DNA of 51,872 nt from Methylobacterium sp. J-048 (GCF_022829515.1 NZ_JAKSYL010000066.1:1-51872), one strand, 5' to 3'; numbered from the stretch's first letter, positions 16,322 to 25,895 are shown. Made by a program: numbers and translations. The notes: generated by a model from the sequence alone, not told the origin.

Positions 16322-17785
16322 GTGAAGAAGCTACCTCCCGACGTCGGGCCAAAGCACCCGCAGGCCGTCGTCCTGTTCGGCGCCACCGGGGACCTCGCTC
16401 AACGCAAGCTCCTGCCCGGGCTGTTTCATCTGGTCAGCGCAGGCTTCATTCCGGCCTGTCGTATCATCGGTGTCTCCCTGGACGACCTTGATGCCGACGG
16501 CTTCCGGACCGCGGCACGCGGAGCTCTGAATCGGTTTGCCACGCGCCGCGTCGGTGACGAGGCTTGGACGGCATTCTCAGAGATCCTTGATTACGTGCCG
16601 ATCTCGGCGGGGCCAGCGGCGCTGCGCGAGGCGGTGGATCGGGCGCGGGATACGCTTGGGGTCGAGACCCGCCTCCTGCACTATCTCAGCGTGCCGCCGG
16701 CCGCAGCCCTCTCGGCGGTCAAGATGCTCTCGGACGCCGATCTCGCTGAAGGCTCGCGGGTCGTGATGGAGAAGCCGTTCGGGGTCGATTTGGAGAGCGC
16801 TGTCAATCTGAACGCACGCCTGCACGCGGTGTTCGACGAGGCCCAGATCTTCCGGATCGACCACTTCCTCGGCAAGGAGCCGGCCCAGAACATCTTGGCG
16901 TTTCGCTTCGCCAATGGCCTGTTCGAACCGATCTGGAACCGCAACTTCATCGACCACGTACAGATCGACGTGCCGGAGACGCTGGGCCTGGGCAACCGCT
17001 CGGCCTTCTACGAGGCCACCGGAGCTTACCGTGACATGGTGGTGACCCACCTGTTCCAGATCTTGGGCTTCATGGCCATGGAAGCTCCGACGTCCCTTGA
17101 GCCAGCACCAATCTCCGAGGAAAAGAATAAGGTTTTCCGCTCGATGCTGCCCCTGGACCCGCGTGACGTGGTCCGGGGCCAGTACAGCGGCTACCGCTCG
17201 GAGCCCGGCGTCGATCCGGAGTCCGACACCGAAACCTTGATTGCCCTCAAGTGCCAGATCGACAACTGGCGGTGGGCCGGCGTGCCGTTCTACCTGCGCA
17301 CTGGTAAGCGGATGGCGGAGGGTCAGCGGATCATCTCGATCGCCTTCCGCGAGCCGCCTAAGAGCATGTTCCCGGCAAACTCCGGCGTCGGGGCGCAGGG
17401 GCCGGATCACCTCACCTTCGACCTCGCCGACGCCGCGAAGATGTCCCTGTCGTTCTACGGCAAGCGGCCGGGACCAGGGATGCGGCTCGACAAGCAGAGC
17501 CTGCAGTTCTCGATGCGCGACACCGGATTGGCCGGCGATGTCTTGGAGGCCTACGAGCGCTTGATCCTCGATGCAATGCGCGGTGATCGCACGCTGTTCA
17601 CCACTGCGGAGGGTATCGAGCGCCTGTGGGAGGTCTCGGTCCCACTCCTTGAAGCTCCGCCGCCTGTACGGCTGTACGAGCCGGGTTCGTGGGGGCCGAA
17701 GTCGATCCACCAGCTCGTGGCGCCTTTCGCGTGGCGCTTACCGTTTGAGCGGGCGTGGCGGGACACGGTCCCTGTCGATGGATGA
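16322..17785 (+). CDS. zwf: Glucose-6-phosphate 1-dehydrogenase
   Basis: This enzyme oxidises glucose 6-phosphate to 6-phosphogluconolactone and makes NADPH for the pentose phosphate and Entner-Doudoroff routes. The 487-residue protein has the NADP-binding motif GATGDLA (20-26), the EKPFG motif near 150, the substrate motif RIDHFLGKE (about 179-187) and 'GAYRDMVVTHLFQ' with the second catalytic His (near 243). Length is normal. Translation starts at GTG 16322. No pgl or gnd follows, so this is a lone, perhaps extra copy in an accessory segment. A hairpin (CGGGGC...GCCCCG) at about 17881-17902 downstream has no T-tract. Confidence 0.93.
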   Translation: MKKLPPDVGPKHPQAVVLFGATGDLAQRKLLPGLFHLVSAGFIPACRIIGVSLDDLDADGFRTAARGALNRFATRRVGDEAWTAFSEILDYVPISAGPAALREAVDRARDTLGVETRLLHYLSVPPAAALSAVKMLSDADLAEGSRVVMEKPFGVDLESAVNLNARLHAVFDEAQIFRIDHFLGKEPAQNILAFRFANGLFEPIWNRNFIDHVQIDVPETLGLGNRSAFYEATGAYRDMVVTHLFQILGFMAMEAPTSLEPAPISEEKNKVFRSMLPLDPRDVVRGQYSGYRSEPGVDPESDTETLIALKCQIDNWRWAGVPFYLRTGKRMAEGQRIISIAFREPPKSMFPANSGVGAQGPDHLTFDLADAAKMSLSFYGKRPGPGMRLDKQSLQFSMRDTGLAGDVLEAYERLILDAMRGDRTLFTTAEGIERLWEVSVPLLEAPPPVRLYEPGSWGPKSIHQLVAPFAWRLPFERAWRDTVPVDG

Positions 17786-17981
17786 GCGTCCGCATTACCC
17801 AACGCTCGGGATGGACCGTGAAGAGGCTGCCGCCGACGAGCGTGCAGGCCAGCCGAGGCACTGGGGTCATCGTCTGGCAGCGGGGCCCTGTTACTCTGCC
17901 CCGCGGCTGCGGGCGTATGGCGTCACTGGCATGAGGCAGATCGCTTCGGGTCACCCGCGGCACCTTGCAGAGGGGGCCACG

Positions 17982-18350
17982 TCAGTACTCATCGGCGCGC
18001 ATGATGGTCAGCACGCGGGTCGTCACCGCGGGGTCGATTGGGTCCGGCGAATGACCGAGCAGCGCCCGGTCGTAGGCGTCGATCTTCCAGAAGAACCGCT
18101 CGCCCCCGACCTTGACCGCGCCGAAGTCGTGCTCGCCGTGAGGATCGTTTTCGGCGTCGAAGCGATCGAAGCGGCGCACGGCCAGCAACAGGGCGATGCG
18201 GTCGGCCTCGCGCAGATCGACCACCCCCGGGGTTTCAACGACCTGCCCCCCGGCGAAGCTGCGCCGGAATGCATCGTTCAGGGCCCGCACCCGCGCGACG
18301 GGGTCAGCCGCCGCGGGGTTCGACCCAGCGTTATGGATCCGGGTGTTCAT
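17982..18350 (-). CDS. DUF3768 family protein
   Basis: A 122-residue protein that fits DUF3768: 'LNDAFRRSFAGGQVVETPGVVDL', 'LLLAVRRFDRFDAENDPHGEHDFG', 'ERFFWKIDAYDRALLGHSPDP' and the ending 'TTRVLTIMRADEY'. Members are frequent on plasmids and genomic islands of alphaproteobacteria and have no known function. It lies 12 nt downstream of the next gene and probably shares its promoter at 19219-19247. Confidence 0.8.
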   Translation of the reverse strand: MNTRIHNAGSNPAAADPVARVRALNDAFRRSFAGGQVVETPGVVDLREADRIALLLAVRRFDRFDAENDPHGEHDFGAVKVGGERFFWKIDAYDRALLGHSPDPIDPAVTTRVLTIMRADEY

Positions 18351-18362
18351 AACCGATCCCCC

Positions 18363-19043
18363 TCAGGCCGCTTCGATAGCGGCGGTGTTGGGGTGCAGCA
18401 GGGCCATGTGCTCGCGCCGGCGCACGAGGAGGGGCAGGTCCGGCCAGTCGCGCCAGCGTAGGGTGTAGATCCCGCCGGTCTTCGCCTCGATCACCTCGGC
18501 CTCGTACCAGCCGTCCTGCTCCCCTTCCGAGATCAGCACGAGGCTGCCGGTTGCGACGCCGGCCCAGCTCCGCGGATATCGGGCTTCGCCGGTTGCGGTC
18601 GCTTTGGAGGTTTGGTCGCCTACATCGCCCGTCGCCGTAGCAGTCCCGTGCGCGACCGTTTCGCCTGCCGCGGTTGCCTTAGCCCCGACCTGCCCAGCCA
18701 AGGCGCTAAGGCGATCGTACACGCCCTTTTTGACGAACGGCACGAAGGCCCGACCAGAGGCGAACACGCGGCCAGACGGCAACTCCGCCGCAAGAGTTCG
18801 GTGCGCCTCGGTACTGAGCGGCAGGGTCCGCATGTTCATCATCCCCGCGGCCTTCATTGCGAGGGCAGCGTCGGGCTCGGCGAACCAGGAGGCGTGCGGT
18901 TTCCCGTCCTTATCGGTGCCAAATACGATCAGCGCTGGCGCGGGTTTGGCAGCCGGGGTTTCCGCCTGAGCGTCAATGTCGGGGCCCCTCGCTGGGTCGG
19001 GATTCGTCGACTGCTCTTCGGCCTTAGTGACAATCGCGATCAT
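18363..19043 (-). CDS. Hypothetical protein, island-type
   Basis: A 226-residue protein from ATG 19043, which has AGGAG six bases upstream; the long frame before it is leader sequence. Residues 36-120 form a small domain ('ALIVFGTDKDGKPHASWFAEPDAALAMKAAGMMNMRTLPL...LPSGRVFASGRAFVPFVKKGVYDRL'). An Ala/Thr-rich linker of tandem 'ATGE/ATGD' units follows (about 133-160). The C-terminus ('LVLISEGEQDGWYEAEVIEAKTGGIYTLRWRDWP') is like a Tudor/SH3-type barrel. Function unknown; cotranscribed with the DUF3768 gene. Confidence 0.6.
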   Translation of the reverse strand: MIAIVTKAEEQSTNPDPARGPDIDAQAETPAAKPAPALIVFGTDKDGKPHASWFAEPDAALAMKAAGMMNMRTLPLSTEAHRTLAAELPSGRVFASGRAFVPFVKKGVYDRLSALAGQVGAKATAAGETVAHGTATATGDVGDQTSKATATGEARYPRSWAGVATGSLVLISEGEQDGWYEAEVIEAKTGGIYTLRWRDWPDLPLLVRRREHMALLHPNTAAIEAA

Positions 19044-19065
19044 GGCAAGCTCCTGAAATGCGAAA

Positions 19066-19085
19066 GGGGCCCCGGATTGGACCCC
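19066..19085 (-). promoter_or_regulatory. Leader hairpin upstream of the 18363-19043 gene
   Basis: On the minus strand GGGGTCC pairs with GGGGCCCC (one G-T pair) around a six-base loop. It lies about 11 nt before the AGGAG ribosome site in a leader of about 170 nt. It could act as an attenuator or insulate the ribosome site. Confidence 0.4.
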
Positions 19086-19218
19086 TTGCTCGTTGTGGAT
19101 GGGTAGGTGAGGCTCAAGGCAGGCCGTGGCCTCTGTTGGCGATGTGGTCGCTTTCGTGTGGGCTGCGGTCGAATCATCATGGCCTTGGGTTTGGGCAGCT
19201 TCGCATCGCCCGCCATCA

Positions 19219-19247
19219 TTTATATAGGTATATATTCTTATTGTCAA
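19219..19247 (-). promoter_or_regulatory. Near-consensus sigma-70-type promoter
   Basis: On the minus strand TTGACA (19247-19242) and TATAAA (19224-19219) are separated by exactly 17 bp of AT-rich sequence. Such a consensus promoter is rare in this GC-rich DNA. It would transcribe the 226-residue hypothetical gene and then the DUF3768 gene, giving a leader of about 170 nt. Confidence 0.65.
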
Positions 19248-19282
19248 CCTGTTTGGCAGAGGCGCGCTCTCGCGCGACAGTT

Positions 19283-20335
19283 CTAGCGACGGTCGCAGAC
19301 CTCGAAAGCTGGGCACCCGCGCTGATGACAGCCGAGCCGATCGTCGATGCGATTGCCGTTGCAGATGTCCCAGCCAGCCTCCGCGCAAAAGCCCCACAGC
19401 GCCGCTTGAACAAAACGCGGGAAGGTCGCTGGGAAATCTGGGTTGTAGGCCCGGGCATCGATCCTGCAGGCCAAGCCTTCGATGATCTCCGCGCAGCCGC
19501 CAGGCGCCGTACAGGCCGGCCCGAAGGCGTGTTCGGCGTTGAAGCGCGCCAAGGTGCCGGTCCGACGCAGGAAATTATGGACGAGGGAGTCGACGGCGAT
19601 CATCCACGATCCAGCTGTGACCCAGCGTTCCCGGTTCTGGTCGGCGCCGAGCAGAAGGTCAGCCAGCATCATCGCCCAGAGCTTCGGTCCGATGCCGTAG
19701 ATTTCGCAGAGGGGACTGAGAACGGCCTCCCGCATGCGCGGACCACGCTCGGGTGCCCCAGAGCCGGGATCGGCCTCGGCGAGCCGTTTATCGATCCAGC
19801 CGACGAAGTCGTCGTCGCAGACATCGCGAATGAAGAGGGCGAGGCTGTAGGCGGCCTGGTTCAGCGATCCTTTCCTCAGCCTCGGGAGGGGTAAGGTGCA
19901 GGCGTCGATGTGAGCCGGTTCGGCGCAGGTCCGGTCGACCCTGCGATACCCGCACGCCTCAAAATGCCAGTAGCTCGTAAGGCGTGTGCACCTCTGAGGT
20001 ACCGACAAGGCCGCCTGGATTTCGGCGTTTGTCACCCCGCCATGCTGCTCGGCGTAGCGCGATGCGATCTGATCGGAGATACCCTGAAGCGGCACGAGGC
20101 TCATCATCCAGTCGAAGATCGGAGCGCTGTCGTAAGTCGCGACCGCTTGCGAAACGCCGTTTGCTGTTTGATGGTCCTCTAGGTGGTTTAGAAACGTAGC
20201 CGGAGCGAGGGCAAGCGCAGGTTTAACCACGCGATAAAGATGATCCCATGGATCTGCGCTAGATTGATTTGCATCGCTATAAATTAGCTTCATGCTGGCA
20301 ACTTTATCAATTGCCGCAATAAGACTGTCAAACAA
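19283..20335 (-). CDS. HhH-GPD-like protein with Cys clusters
   Basis: A protein of up to 350 residues (TTG 20335; ATG 20293 is an alternative). Its middle resembles the HhH-GPD fold of DNA glycosylases: 'LCEIYGIGPKLWAMMLADLLLG', then 'MIAVDSLVHNFLRRTG', which keep the hairpin Lys and the Asp of the 'VDTH' motif. The C-terminus has Cys in a C-x10-C-x4-C-x5-C array, like but not identical to the EndoIII iron-sulfur loop. A second His/Cys set lies at about 123-145 ('CGYRRVDRTCAEPAHIDAC'). It may be a DNA repair or damage-recognition enzyme. The first 70 residues use AT-rich codons. The 244 bases upstream show no other gene. Confidence 0.5.
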   Translation of the reverse strand: MFDSLIAAIDKVASMKLIYSDANQSSADPWDHLYRVVKPALALAPATFLNHLEDHQTANGVSQAVATYDSAPIFDWMMSLVPLQGISDQIASRYAEQHGGVTNAEIQAALSVPQRCTRLTSYWHFEACGYRRVDRTCAEPAHIDACTLPLPRLRKGSLNQAAYSLALFIRDVCDDDFVGWIDKRLAEADPGSGAPERGPRMREAVLSPLCEIYGIGPKLWAMMLADLLLGADQNRERWVTAGSWMIAVDSLVHNFLRRTGTLARFNAEHAFGPACTAPGGCAEIIEGLACRIDARAYNPDFPATFPRFVQAALWGFCAEAGWDICNGNRIDDRLGCHQRGCPAFEVCDRR

Positions 20336-20579
20336 CTTCTAATTTATAGTCATTTCGGCCGGCGCAATGGCCGATCGGAAACTTGAATCGAATTCTGGCA
20401 GGCGATCACCGCGAAAGTTTTTGATGGCAGGCGGTGCGGTGCCGAATGACCGGTTATGGCCGAAAGCTGTCTGTCCGGTTTTTAGCAATCTGTGGCGTGG
20501 AGCAGACGGGATGGATCGCTCCCGCTCCCGGCGTTGCGGCGCCAAGATGTTGCTGTCACGCAGCGGGAGTTTCGAGCCA

Positions 20580-21911
20580 CTACGATGCATGGCCTCCCTC
20601 CCGGTTGAGGGCCAGCGCCAGCAGCGTGCAGACCGCCCCGGAGAGGAGGTAGGCCCCCACTGAGATCAGCCCGAACTTGCTCGCCAGCAGCAGGGCGACG
20701 AGCGGCGCGAAGCCGGCGCCGATGAACCACGCGGCCGTCGCCGTCGTGCCCGCGCCCGTGTAGCGATGCTTAGACGAGAAGCTGCCGTTCAACGCGCCCG
20801 AGGACTGACCGAAGGCCAGCCCCAGAAGCCCGAAGCCGAGCAGCACGTAGGTCCATTCACCCGCTACGCCCCTGTCGAGCAGCTGGGGCGCGAAGCCGCT
20901 GTAGGCACCGATCAGCACGGCGGACAACCCGAGCACCGTTCGGCCGCCGATCCGATCGGCGATAATCCCCGATAGGGCGACGGCCAGCAACCCGACGACT
21001 GCCCCAACAAGCTCAATCACCAAGAAGTGCAGCGGTGCATCGCTCGACGTGAGGACAACCCACGACAGCGGAAACACGGTGACGAGATGGAACAGCGCGA
21101 AGCTCGCCAGGGGAGCAAACGCGCCGAGGATCACAGTCCGCCACTCCTCGCGGAACAGCCCGGCCACAGGCGACGGCTGCAACTCGCGGCTGTCGTACAG
21201 GCGCTCGAATTCGGGGGTCGAGATCAGCCGCAGCCTGGCGAACAGCGCCACGACGTTGATCACGAAGGCGACGAAGAACGGGTACCGCCAGCCCCAGTCG
21301 AGGAAGTCCGCCGGTCTCAGCGTGAGAAGCAGAAACGCGAACAGGGCGCTGGCCACGAACATCCCGATGGGCGCGCCGAGCTGCGGGACCATTCGGAACC
21401 AGCCGCGCCGCTCCGGCGGTGCGCTAAGCGACAGGAGTGCAGGCAACCCGTCCCAGGTGCCGCCCTGGGCGAAGCCCTGCCCGATCCGCAACACGGCCAG
21501 AATAACCGCTGCGACACCTCCGACCTGTGCGTAGCCGGGCAAGAACGCCATGGCGGCGGTCGATCCCCCAAGTAGGAAGAGCGCGACAGTCAGCTTGACC
21601 CCCCTCCCGTGCCTGCGGTCGACCCACATGAACGCGAGCGCGCCGAAGGGCCGAGCGACGAATGCCGACGAGAAGATCGCGAAGGAGTAAAGCGTGCCGG
21701 TGAGCGCGTCGGCGTAGGGGAAGATCAGCGACGGGAACACCAGTACCGAGGCGATCGCGTAGACGAAGAAGTCGAAGAACTCCGACGACCGCCCGATGAT
21801 GACGCCCACCGCGATCTCGCCGGGCCGGATCCGATGCTCCCGCGCGTTGACGAGGCGGGCGTCGCGCTCCAGCGGCGTCGAGCTCGCGGCACTGGCGGTC
21901 GTGGCTGCCAT
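20580..21911 (-). CDS. MFS transporter, MHS (metabolite:H+ symporter) type
   Basis: A 443-residue inner-membrane transporter with twelve predicted helices. It opens with 'GVIIGRSSEFFDFFVYAIASVLVFPSLIF' (TM1, typical MHS) and keeps the loop 2-3 motif ('RPFGALAFMWVDRRHGRG') and the TM4-5 'RIGQGFAQGGTWDG' motif. MHS members carry small organic acids or osmolytes. The start ATG 21911 follows GGAGAGG. It is divergent from cyoA with a 151-bp shared region that carries a FNR-like palindrome, so both may be oxygen-controlled. Confidence 0.85.
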   Translation of the reverse strand: MAATTASAASSTPLERDARLVNAREHRIRPGEIAVGVIIGRSSEFFDFFVYAIASVLVFPSLIFPYADALTGTLYSFAIFSSAFVARPFGALAFMWVDRRHGRGVKLTVALFLLGGSTAAMAFLPGYAQVGGVAAVILAVLRIGQGFAQGGTWDGLPALLSLSAPPERRGWFRMVPQLGAPIGMFVASALFAFLLLTLRPADFLDWGWRYPFFVAFVINVVALFARLRLISTPEFERLYDSRELQPSPVAGLFREEWRTVILGAFAPLASFALFHLVTVFPLSWVVLTSSDAPLHFLVIELVGAVVGLLAVALSGIIADRIGGRTVLGLSAVLIGAYSGFAPQLLDRGVAGEWTYVLLGFGLLGLAFGQSSGALNGSFSSKHRYTGAGTTATAAWFIGAGFAPLVALLLASKFGLISVGAYLLSGAVCTLLALALNREGGHAS

Positions 21912-22012
21912 TCGTTCGATCCTCTCCTCCACCCCGCCGCGGGGCCTCGCTCCGTGCACTTGCGCGGCATCCGGGCCGGCGGCCGACCATAGCGGCAGAA
22001 AATCCGGGGTGG

Positions 22013-22028
22013 TTTGACCGCGGTCAAA
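22013..22028. promoter_or_regulatory. FNR/FixK-like palindrome upstream of cyoA
   Basis: TTTGACCGCGGTCAAA is a perfect 16-bp palindrome containing TTGAC-N4-GTCAA, the half-site arrangement used by FNR/FixK-type proteins. Its centre is 42.5 bp before the cyoA ATG and 109.5 bp before the divergent transporter ATG. So close to cyoA it more likely represses than activates that gene. Two FNR-type regulators are encoded 4-6 kb downstream. Confidence 0.6.
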
Positions 22029-22062
22029 GTCGACCGGAAGCTTGGCGGCTATCCGAAAGGCC

Positions 22063-23193
22063 ATGCCCAGCCCAGATTCCAGCCTCATGAGACGGGCCGC
22101 CGGCCTCCCGCTCCTCGTCCTGCCGCTCCTGCTCGGCGGCTGCGACATGGTGGTGATGAACCCGACCGGCGATGTCGCCTATCAGCAGCGCAATCTGATC
22201 CTGTTCTCGGTCGGGGTCATGCTGCTCATCATCGTGCCGGTGATGGTGCTGACCGTGCTGTTCGCCTACCGATACCGGCACGGCAACCCGAACAAGACCT
22301 ACGATCCCAGCTTCGACCATTCGACCACGCTCGAACTGGTGATCTGGTCCTGCCCGCTGCTCATCATCATCGCGCTGAGCGCGGTGACCTGGACGAGCAC
22401 CCACCTGCTCGACCCATTCCGGCCGCTGGAACGCGTCGCACCGGGCGTTCCGGTCCCGGCCGACGCCAAGCCGCTGAACGTCCAGGTCGTGGCGCTCGAT
22501 TGGAAGTGGCTGTTCATCTATCCCGACCTCGGGATCGCGACCGTGAACGAGCTGGCGCTGCCGGTGAACGTGCCGGTGCGCTTCTCGATCACCTCGACGG
22601 ACCAATTCAACACCTTCTACGCACCGACACTCGCCGGCATGATCTACGCCATGCCGACCATGCGTTCGGAACTGAACGCTGTGCTCAACAAGCCCGGTGA
22701 GAGCTGGGGGTACTCGGGCAACTACACGGGCCGTGGGTACTCCGACATGCGCTTCAAGTTGCGCGGCGTCGAGGGGGCCGATTTCGACCGCTGGGTGGCG
22801 GACGTGAAGGCGGCAGGAAGCGGCCTGGAGCTGTCCACCCTCGTCGAGCTGATCAAGCCGAGCGAGAAGGTGCCGGTGATGCGCTTCGCCTCCGTCCAGG
22901 ATGGCTTGTTCGACCGCGCGGTCAACCGCTGCATCGAGCCCGGCAAGCCGTGCATGGTCGACGTCATGCGGCAGGACATGCAGGCGAGCGGCGGACATCC
23001 GCACCACTCGCACCCGGCTCCCGCCATGCCGCCGGGCCGCGAGGCGGGGCCGCTGATCGGCGACAAGCCGAAGCCCGCGCTCGAGAAGGCACCCAACGAG
23101 AAGGGCACGGGCCCGAACGTCACCAAGCCAGTCGGCCCCGACTCCCCCGGCCAGCTCAAACCGGGCGACGCGCAGAACCGCGACCTCCAGTAG
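22063..23193 (+). CDS. cyoA: Cytochrome o ubiquinol oxidase subunit II
   Basis: CyoA is the membrane-anchored subunit II of the proton-pumping quinol oxidase that reduces O2 at high oxygen. The 376-residue protein has a lipoprotein signal with lipobox 'LLGGC', two TM helices (about 33-60 and 80-105), and a periplasmic cupredoxin domain ('[27 protein letters not shown]', '[23 protein letters not shown]') without the copper-A ligands, as expected for a quinol rather than cytochrome c oxidase. It carries an unusual C-terminal tail of about 80 residues rich in His, Pro and Lys. I chose ATG 22063. Confidence 0.93.
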   Translation: MPSPDSSLMRRAAGLPLLVLPLLLGGCDMVVMNPTGDVAYQQRNLILFSVGVMLLIIVPVMVLTVLFAYRYRHGNPNKTYDPSFDHSTTLELVIWSCPLLIIIALSAVTWTSTHLLDPFRPLERVAPGVPVPADAKPLNVQVVALDWKWLFIYPDLGIATVNELALPVNVPVRFSITSTDQFNTFYAPTLAGMIYAMPTMRSELNAVLNKPGESWGYSGNYTGRGYSDMRFKLRGVEGADFDRWVADVKAAGSGLELSTLVELIKPSEKVPVMRFASVQDGLFDRAVNRCIEPGKPCMVDVMRQDMQASGGHPHHSHPAPAMPPGREAGPLIGDKPKPALEKAPNEKGTGPNVTKPVGPDSPGQLKPGDAQNRDLQ

Positions 23194-23260
23194 CCCGAGA
23201 TCGAGCCCTTTGCCGCTCCCGGCACGCGGAGCGGGCCTAATCCCTCGCCACGGGACCATC

Positions 23261-25255
23261 ATGACCGAGACGACACTCAAGACGATCTTCGGCCGCCTAG
23301 GCTGGGAGTCGTTCCCAATCCACGAGCCGATCCTGTTCGGCACCTTTGTCGTCGTCGCGCTGCTCGGCCTCGCCATCGTCGGCGCGGTGACGTGGTTCCG
23401 GCTCTGGGGCTATCTCTGGAAGGAGTGGTTCACGAGCGTCGATCACAAGAAGATCGGCATCATGTACGTCATCCTCGGCATCATCATGTTGCTGCGGGGC
23501 TTCGCCGACGCGCTGATGATGCGGGCTCAGCAGGCGATCGCCTTCGGGGCTAACGAGGGTTACCTGCCCGCCCATCACTACGATCAGATCTTCACCGCCC
23601 ACGGGACGATCATGATCTTCTTCGTGGCGATCCCGCTGGTGGTCGGCTTGATCAACTTCGTGATGCCGCTCCAGATCGGCGCGCGCGACGTCGCCTTTCC
23701 GTTCCTGAACAACCTGAGCTTCTGGCTTACCGCCGCCGGCGCGGTGCTGACGATGACCTCGCTGTTCATCGGCGAGTTCGCACGCACAGGCTGGCTCTCC
23801 TACGCGCCCCTGGCGGGCCTGGCATACAGCCCGGATACTGGCGTCGACTACTACCTGTGGTCGCTGCAGATCGCGGGTGTCGGGACGACGCTGTCGGCGA
23901 TCAACATGGTCGCGACCATCATCAAGATGCGGGCGCCTGGCATGACCATGATGAAGCTGCCGGTCTTCTGTTGGACCGCGCTGTGCTCGAACGTGCTGGC
24001 GATCGCTATCTTCCCGGCGCTCACGGTCGCCTTCTTCCTGCTGATGCTCGACCGCTACGTCGGGACCAATTTCTTCACCAACGAGCTCGGCGGTGCGCCG
24101 ATGATGTACTGGAACATGGTCTGGATCTGGGGGCACCCTGAGGTCTACGTGCTCGTCCTGCCCGCGTTCGGCATCTACTCGGAGATTACCTCGACCTTCG
24201 CCGGCAAGCGCCTGTTCGGCTACACGTCGATGGTCTACGCGACGGTTGTCATCACCATCCTGTCCTACCTGGTCTGGCTGCACCACTTCTTCACGATGGG
24301 CGCAGGCCCAGCCGTCAACAGCTTCTTCGGCATCGCCACGATGGTGATCTCGATCCCCACGGGGGCCAAGGTCTTCAACTGGCTGTTCACGATGTATCGC
24401 GGCGACATCCGGTTCGAGCTGCCGATGATGTGGGTGGTGGCCTTCATGCTGACCTTCGTGGTCGGCGGCATGACCGGCGTGCTGCTCGCGATCCCGCCCG
24501 CCGACTTCGTGCTCCACAACTCGCTGTTCCTCGTAGCGCACTTCCACAACACCATCATCGGCGGCGTCGTGTTCGGCCTGTTCGCCGCCATGGTCTATTG
24601 GTTCCCCAAGGCGTTTGGGTTCAAGCTCGACCCGTTCTGGGGCAAGGTCGCGTTCTGGGGCTGGGTCGTGGGCTACTGGGTGGCCTGGACCCCGATCTAC
24701 GTGGTCGGCCTGATGGGCACCACCCGCCGCGTCCACCACTTCGACGACCCGAGCATCCAGCCGTACTTCGTCGTCGCCGCGATCGGCGCGCTCATTATCC
24801 TGGTCGGCATCCTTGGCTTCGTGATGAGCATCGTAATGGGCTTCGTGAAGCGCGAGGAGCTGCGCGACACGACAGGCGACCCGTGGGATGGCCGCACGCT
24901 CGAATGGTCCACCTCTTCGCCGCCGCCGGCCTACAACTTCGCCTTCCTGCCCGTCGTGCACGACTTGGACGCGTGGTACGACATGAAGGCGCGCGGCTAT
25001 CAGCGGCCGGCGGGCGAGTTTCGCCCCATCCACATGCCGCGGAACACCGGCACGGGCGTGATCCTCGCCGGCCTGTCGCTCGCCCTCGGGTTCGGCATGG
25101 TCTGGTACATGTGGTGGCTCGCCGCCCTGAGCTTCATCGGCCTGCTCGCCGTGGCGGTCGGACACACCTTCAACTTCAAGCGCGACACCTTCATCCCGGC
25201 CGCCGAGGTCGCGGCGACGGAGAACGCGCGGCAGCCGCTGGCCGTGGGGGCGTGA
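23261..25255 (+). CDS. cyoB: Cytochrome o ubiquinol oxidase subunit I
   Basis: The catalytic 664-residue subunit holding low-spin heme b, heme o and CuB. Heme and copper ligands are in place: '[10 protein letters not shown]' (first low-spin His), '[14 protein letters not shown]' (His-Tyr pair and the Glu of the D channel), 'HHFFTMG' (two CuB His) and 'HFHNTIIGG' (high- and low-spin His). Fifteen or so TM helices are present and the length matches the family. It follows cyoA by 67 bases and ends 1 nt before cyoC. Confidence 0.96.
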   Translation: MTETTLKTIFGRLGWESFPIHEPILFGTFVVVALLGLAIVGAVTWFRLWGYLWKEWFTSVDHKKIGIMYVILGIIMLLRGFADALMMRAQQAIAFGANEGYLPAHHYDQIFTAHGTIMIFFVAIPLVVGLINFVMPLQIGARDVAFPFLNNLSFWLTAAGAVLTMTSLFIGEFARTGWLSYAPLAGLAYSPDTGVDYYLWSLQIAGVGTTLSAINMVATIIKMRAPGMTMMKLPVFCWTALCSNVLAIAIFPALTVAFFLLMLDRYVGTNFFTNELGGAPMMYWNMVWIWGHPEVYVLVLPAFGIYSEITSTFAGKRLFGYTSMVYATVVITILSYLVWLHHFFTMGAGPAVNSFFGIATMVISIPTGAKVFNWLFTMYRGDIRFELPMMWVVAFMLTFVVGGMTGVLLAIPPADFVLHNSLFLVAHFHNTIIGGVVFGLFAAMVYWFPKAFGFKLDPFWGKVAFWGWVVGYWVAWTPIYVVGLMGTTRRVHHFDDPSIQPYFVVAAIGALIILVGILGFVMSIVMGFVKREELRDTTGDPWDGRTLEWSTSSPPPAYNFAFLPVVHDLDAWYDMKARGYQRPAGEFRPIHMPRNTGTGVILAGLSLALGFGMVWYMWWLAALSFIGLLAVAVGHTFNFKRDTFIPAAEVAATENARQPLAVGA

Positions 25256-25256
25256 C

Positions 25257-25895
25257 ATGACCCATCGCACAACCGACGCCCCCGGGGCCGCCATCACCTG
25301 GCACCACCTTGACGCCGACGATCACGATCACGATCACGGCGGCGGCGCCACGGTCCTGGGCTTTTGGATCTACCTGATGAGCGACGCGCTCATCTTCGCC
25401 TCGCTGTTCGCGATGTTCGGTGTGGTGAGCACCAGCTACGCCGGCGGTCCCGTCCCGCGGCAGATCTTCGATTTGCCGCTGGTCGCCCTCAACACGGCGC
25501 TCCTGCTCGCCTCGTCCATCACCTTCGGGCAGGCCATGCCGCACATGGAGGCGGGTCGGATCGGCCCGACGCGCCTCTGGCTCGCGGTGACGGGTGTGCT
25601 GGGCGCCGCCTTCGTCGGCGTCGAACTCTACGAGTTCTCGCACCTGATCGCCGAAGGGGCCGGTCCGCAGCGCAGCGCGTTCCTGTCGGCCTTCTTCACC
25701 TTGGTCGGGACGCACGGCGCGCACGTCACCGTCGGCCTGATCTGGGTAGTGACGATGCTCGTCCAGATCGGTCAGCACGGGCTGACGGGCGAGATCAGGC
25801 GCCGGGTCGTGTGCCTGTCGATGTTCTGGCACTTCCTGGACATCATCTGGATCGGCGTCTTCAACTTCGTCTACCTGTATGGAGTGATCCGTTGA
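25257..25895 (+). CDS. cyoC: Cytochrome o ubiquinol oxidase subunit III
   Basis: A 212-residue subunit with five TM helices, beginning after a His/Asp-rich N-terminus ('DADDHDHDHGGG'). Family marks are 'FWIYLMSDALIFASLFAMF', 'GVELYEFSHLIAEG' and 'GTHGAHVTVGLIW' with 'WHFLDIIWIGVFNFVYLYG' at the end. It stabilises subunit I and shapes the proton and oxygen path. It starts one base after the cyoB stop and its own stop overlaps the cyoD start. Confidence 0.94.
   Translation: MTHRTTDAPGAAITWHHLDADDHDHDHGGGATVLGFWIYLMSDALIFASLFAMFGVVSTSYAGGPVPRQIFDLPLVALNTALLLASSITFGQAMPHMEAGRIGPTRLWLAVTGVLGAAFVGVELYEFSHLIAEGAGPQRSAFLSAFFTLVGTHGAHVTVGLIWVVTMLVQIGQHGLTGEIRRRVVCLSMFWHFLDIIWIGVFNFVYLYGVIR

Noticed and set aside
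17881..17902. GC hairpin after zwf as a terminator
   Set aside because: Good stem but an 11-base loop and no T-tract; not strong enough to call.
17571..18461. 296-residue plus-strand ORF over the end of zwf and the DUF3768 gene
   Set aside because: Composition is shadow-like and it overlaps two clear genes on other frames.
23297..25297. 666-residue minus-strand ORF opposite cyoB
   Set aside because: His/Arg/Asp-rich antisense shadow of a conserved cytochrome oxidase gene.
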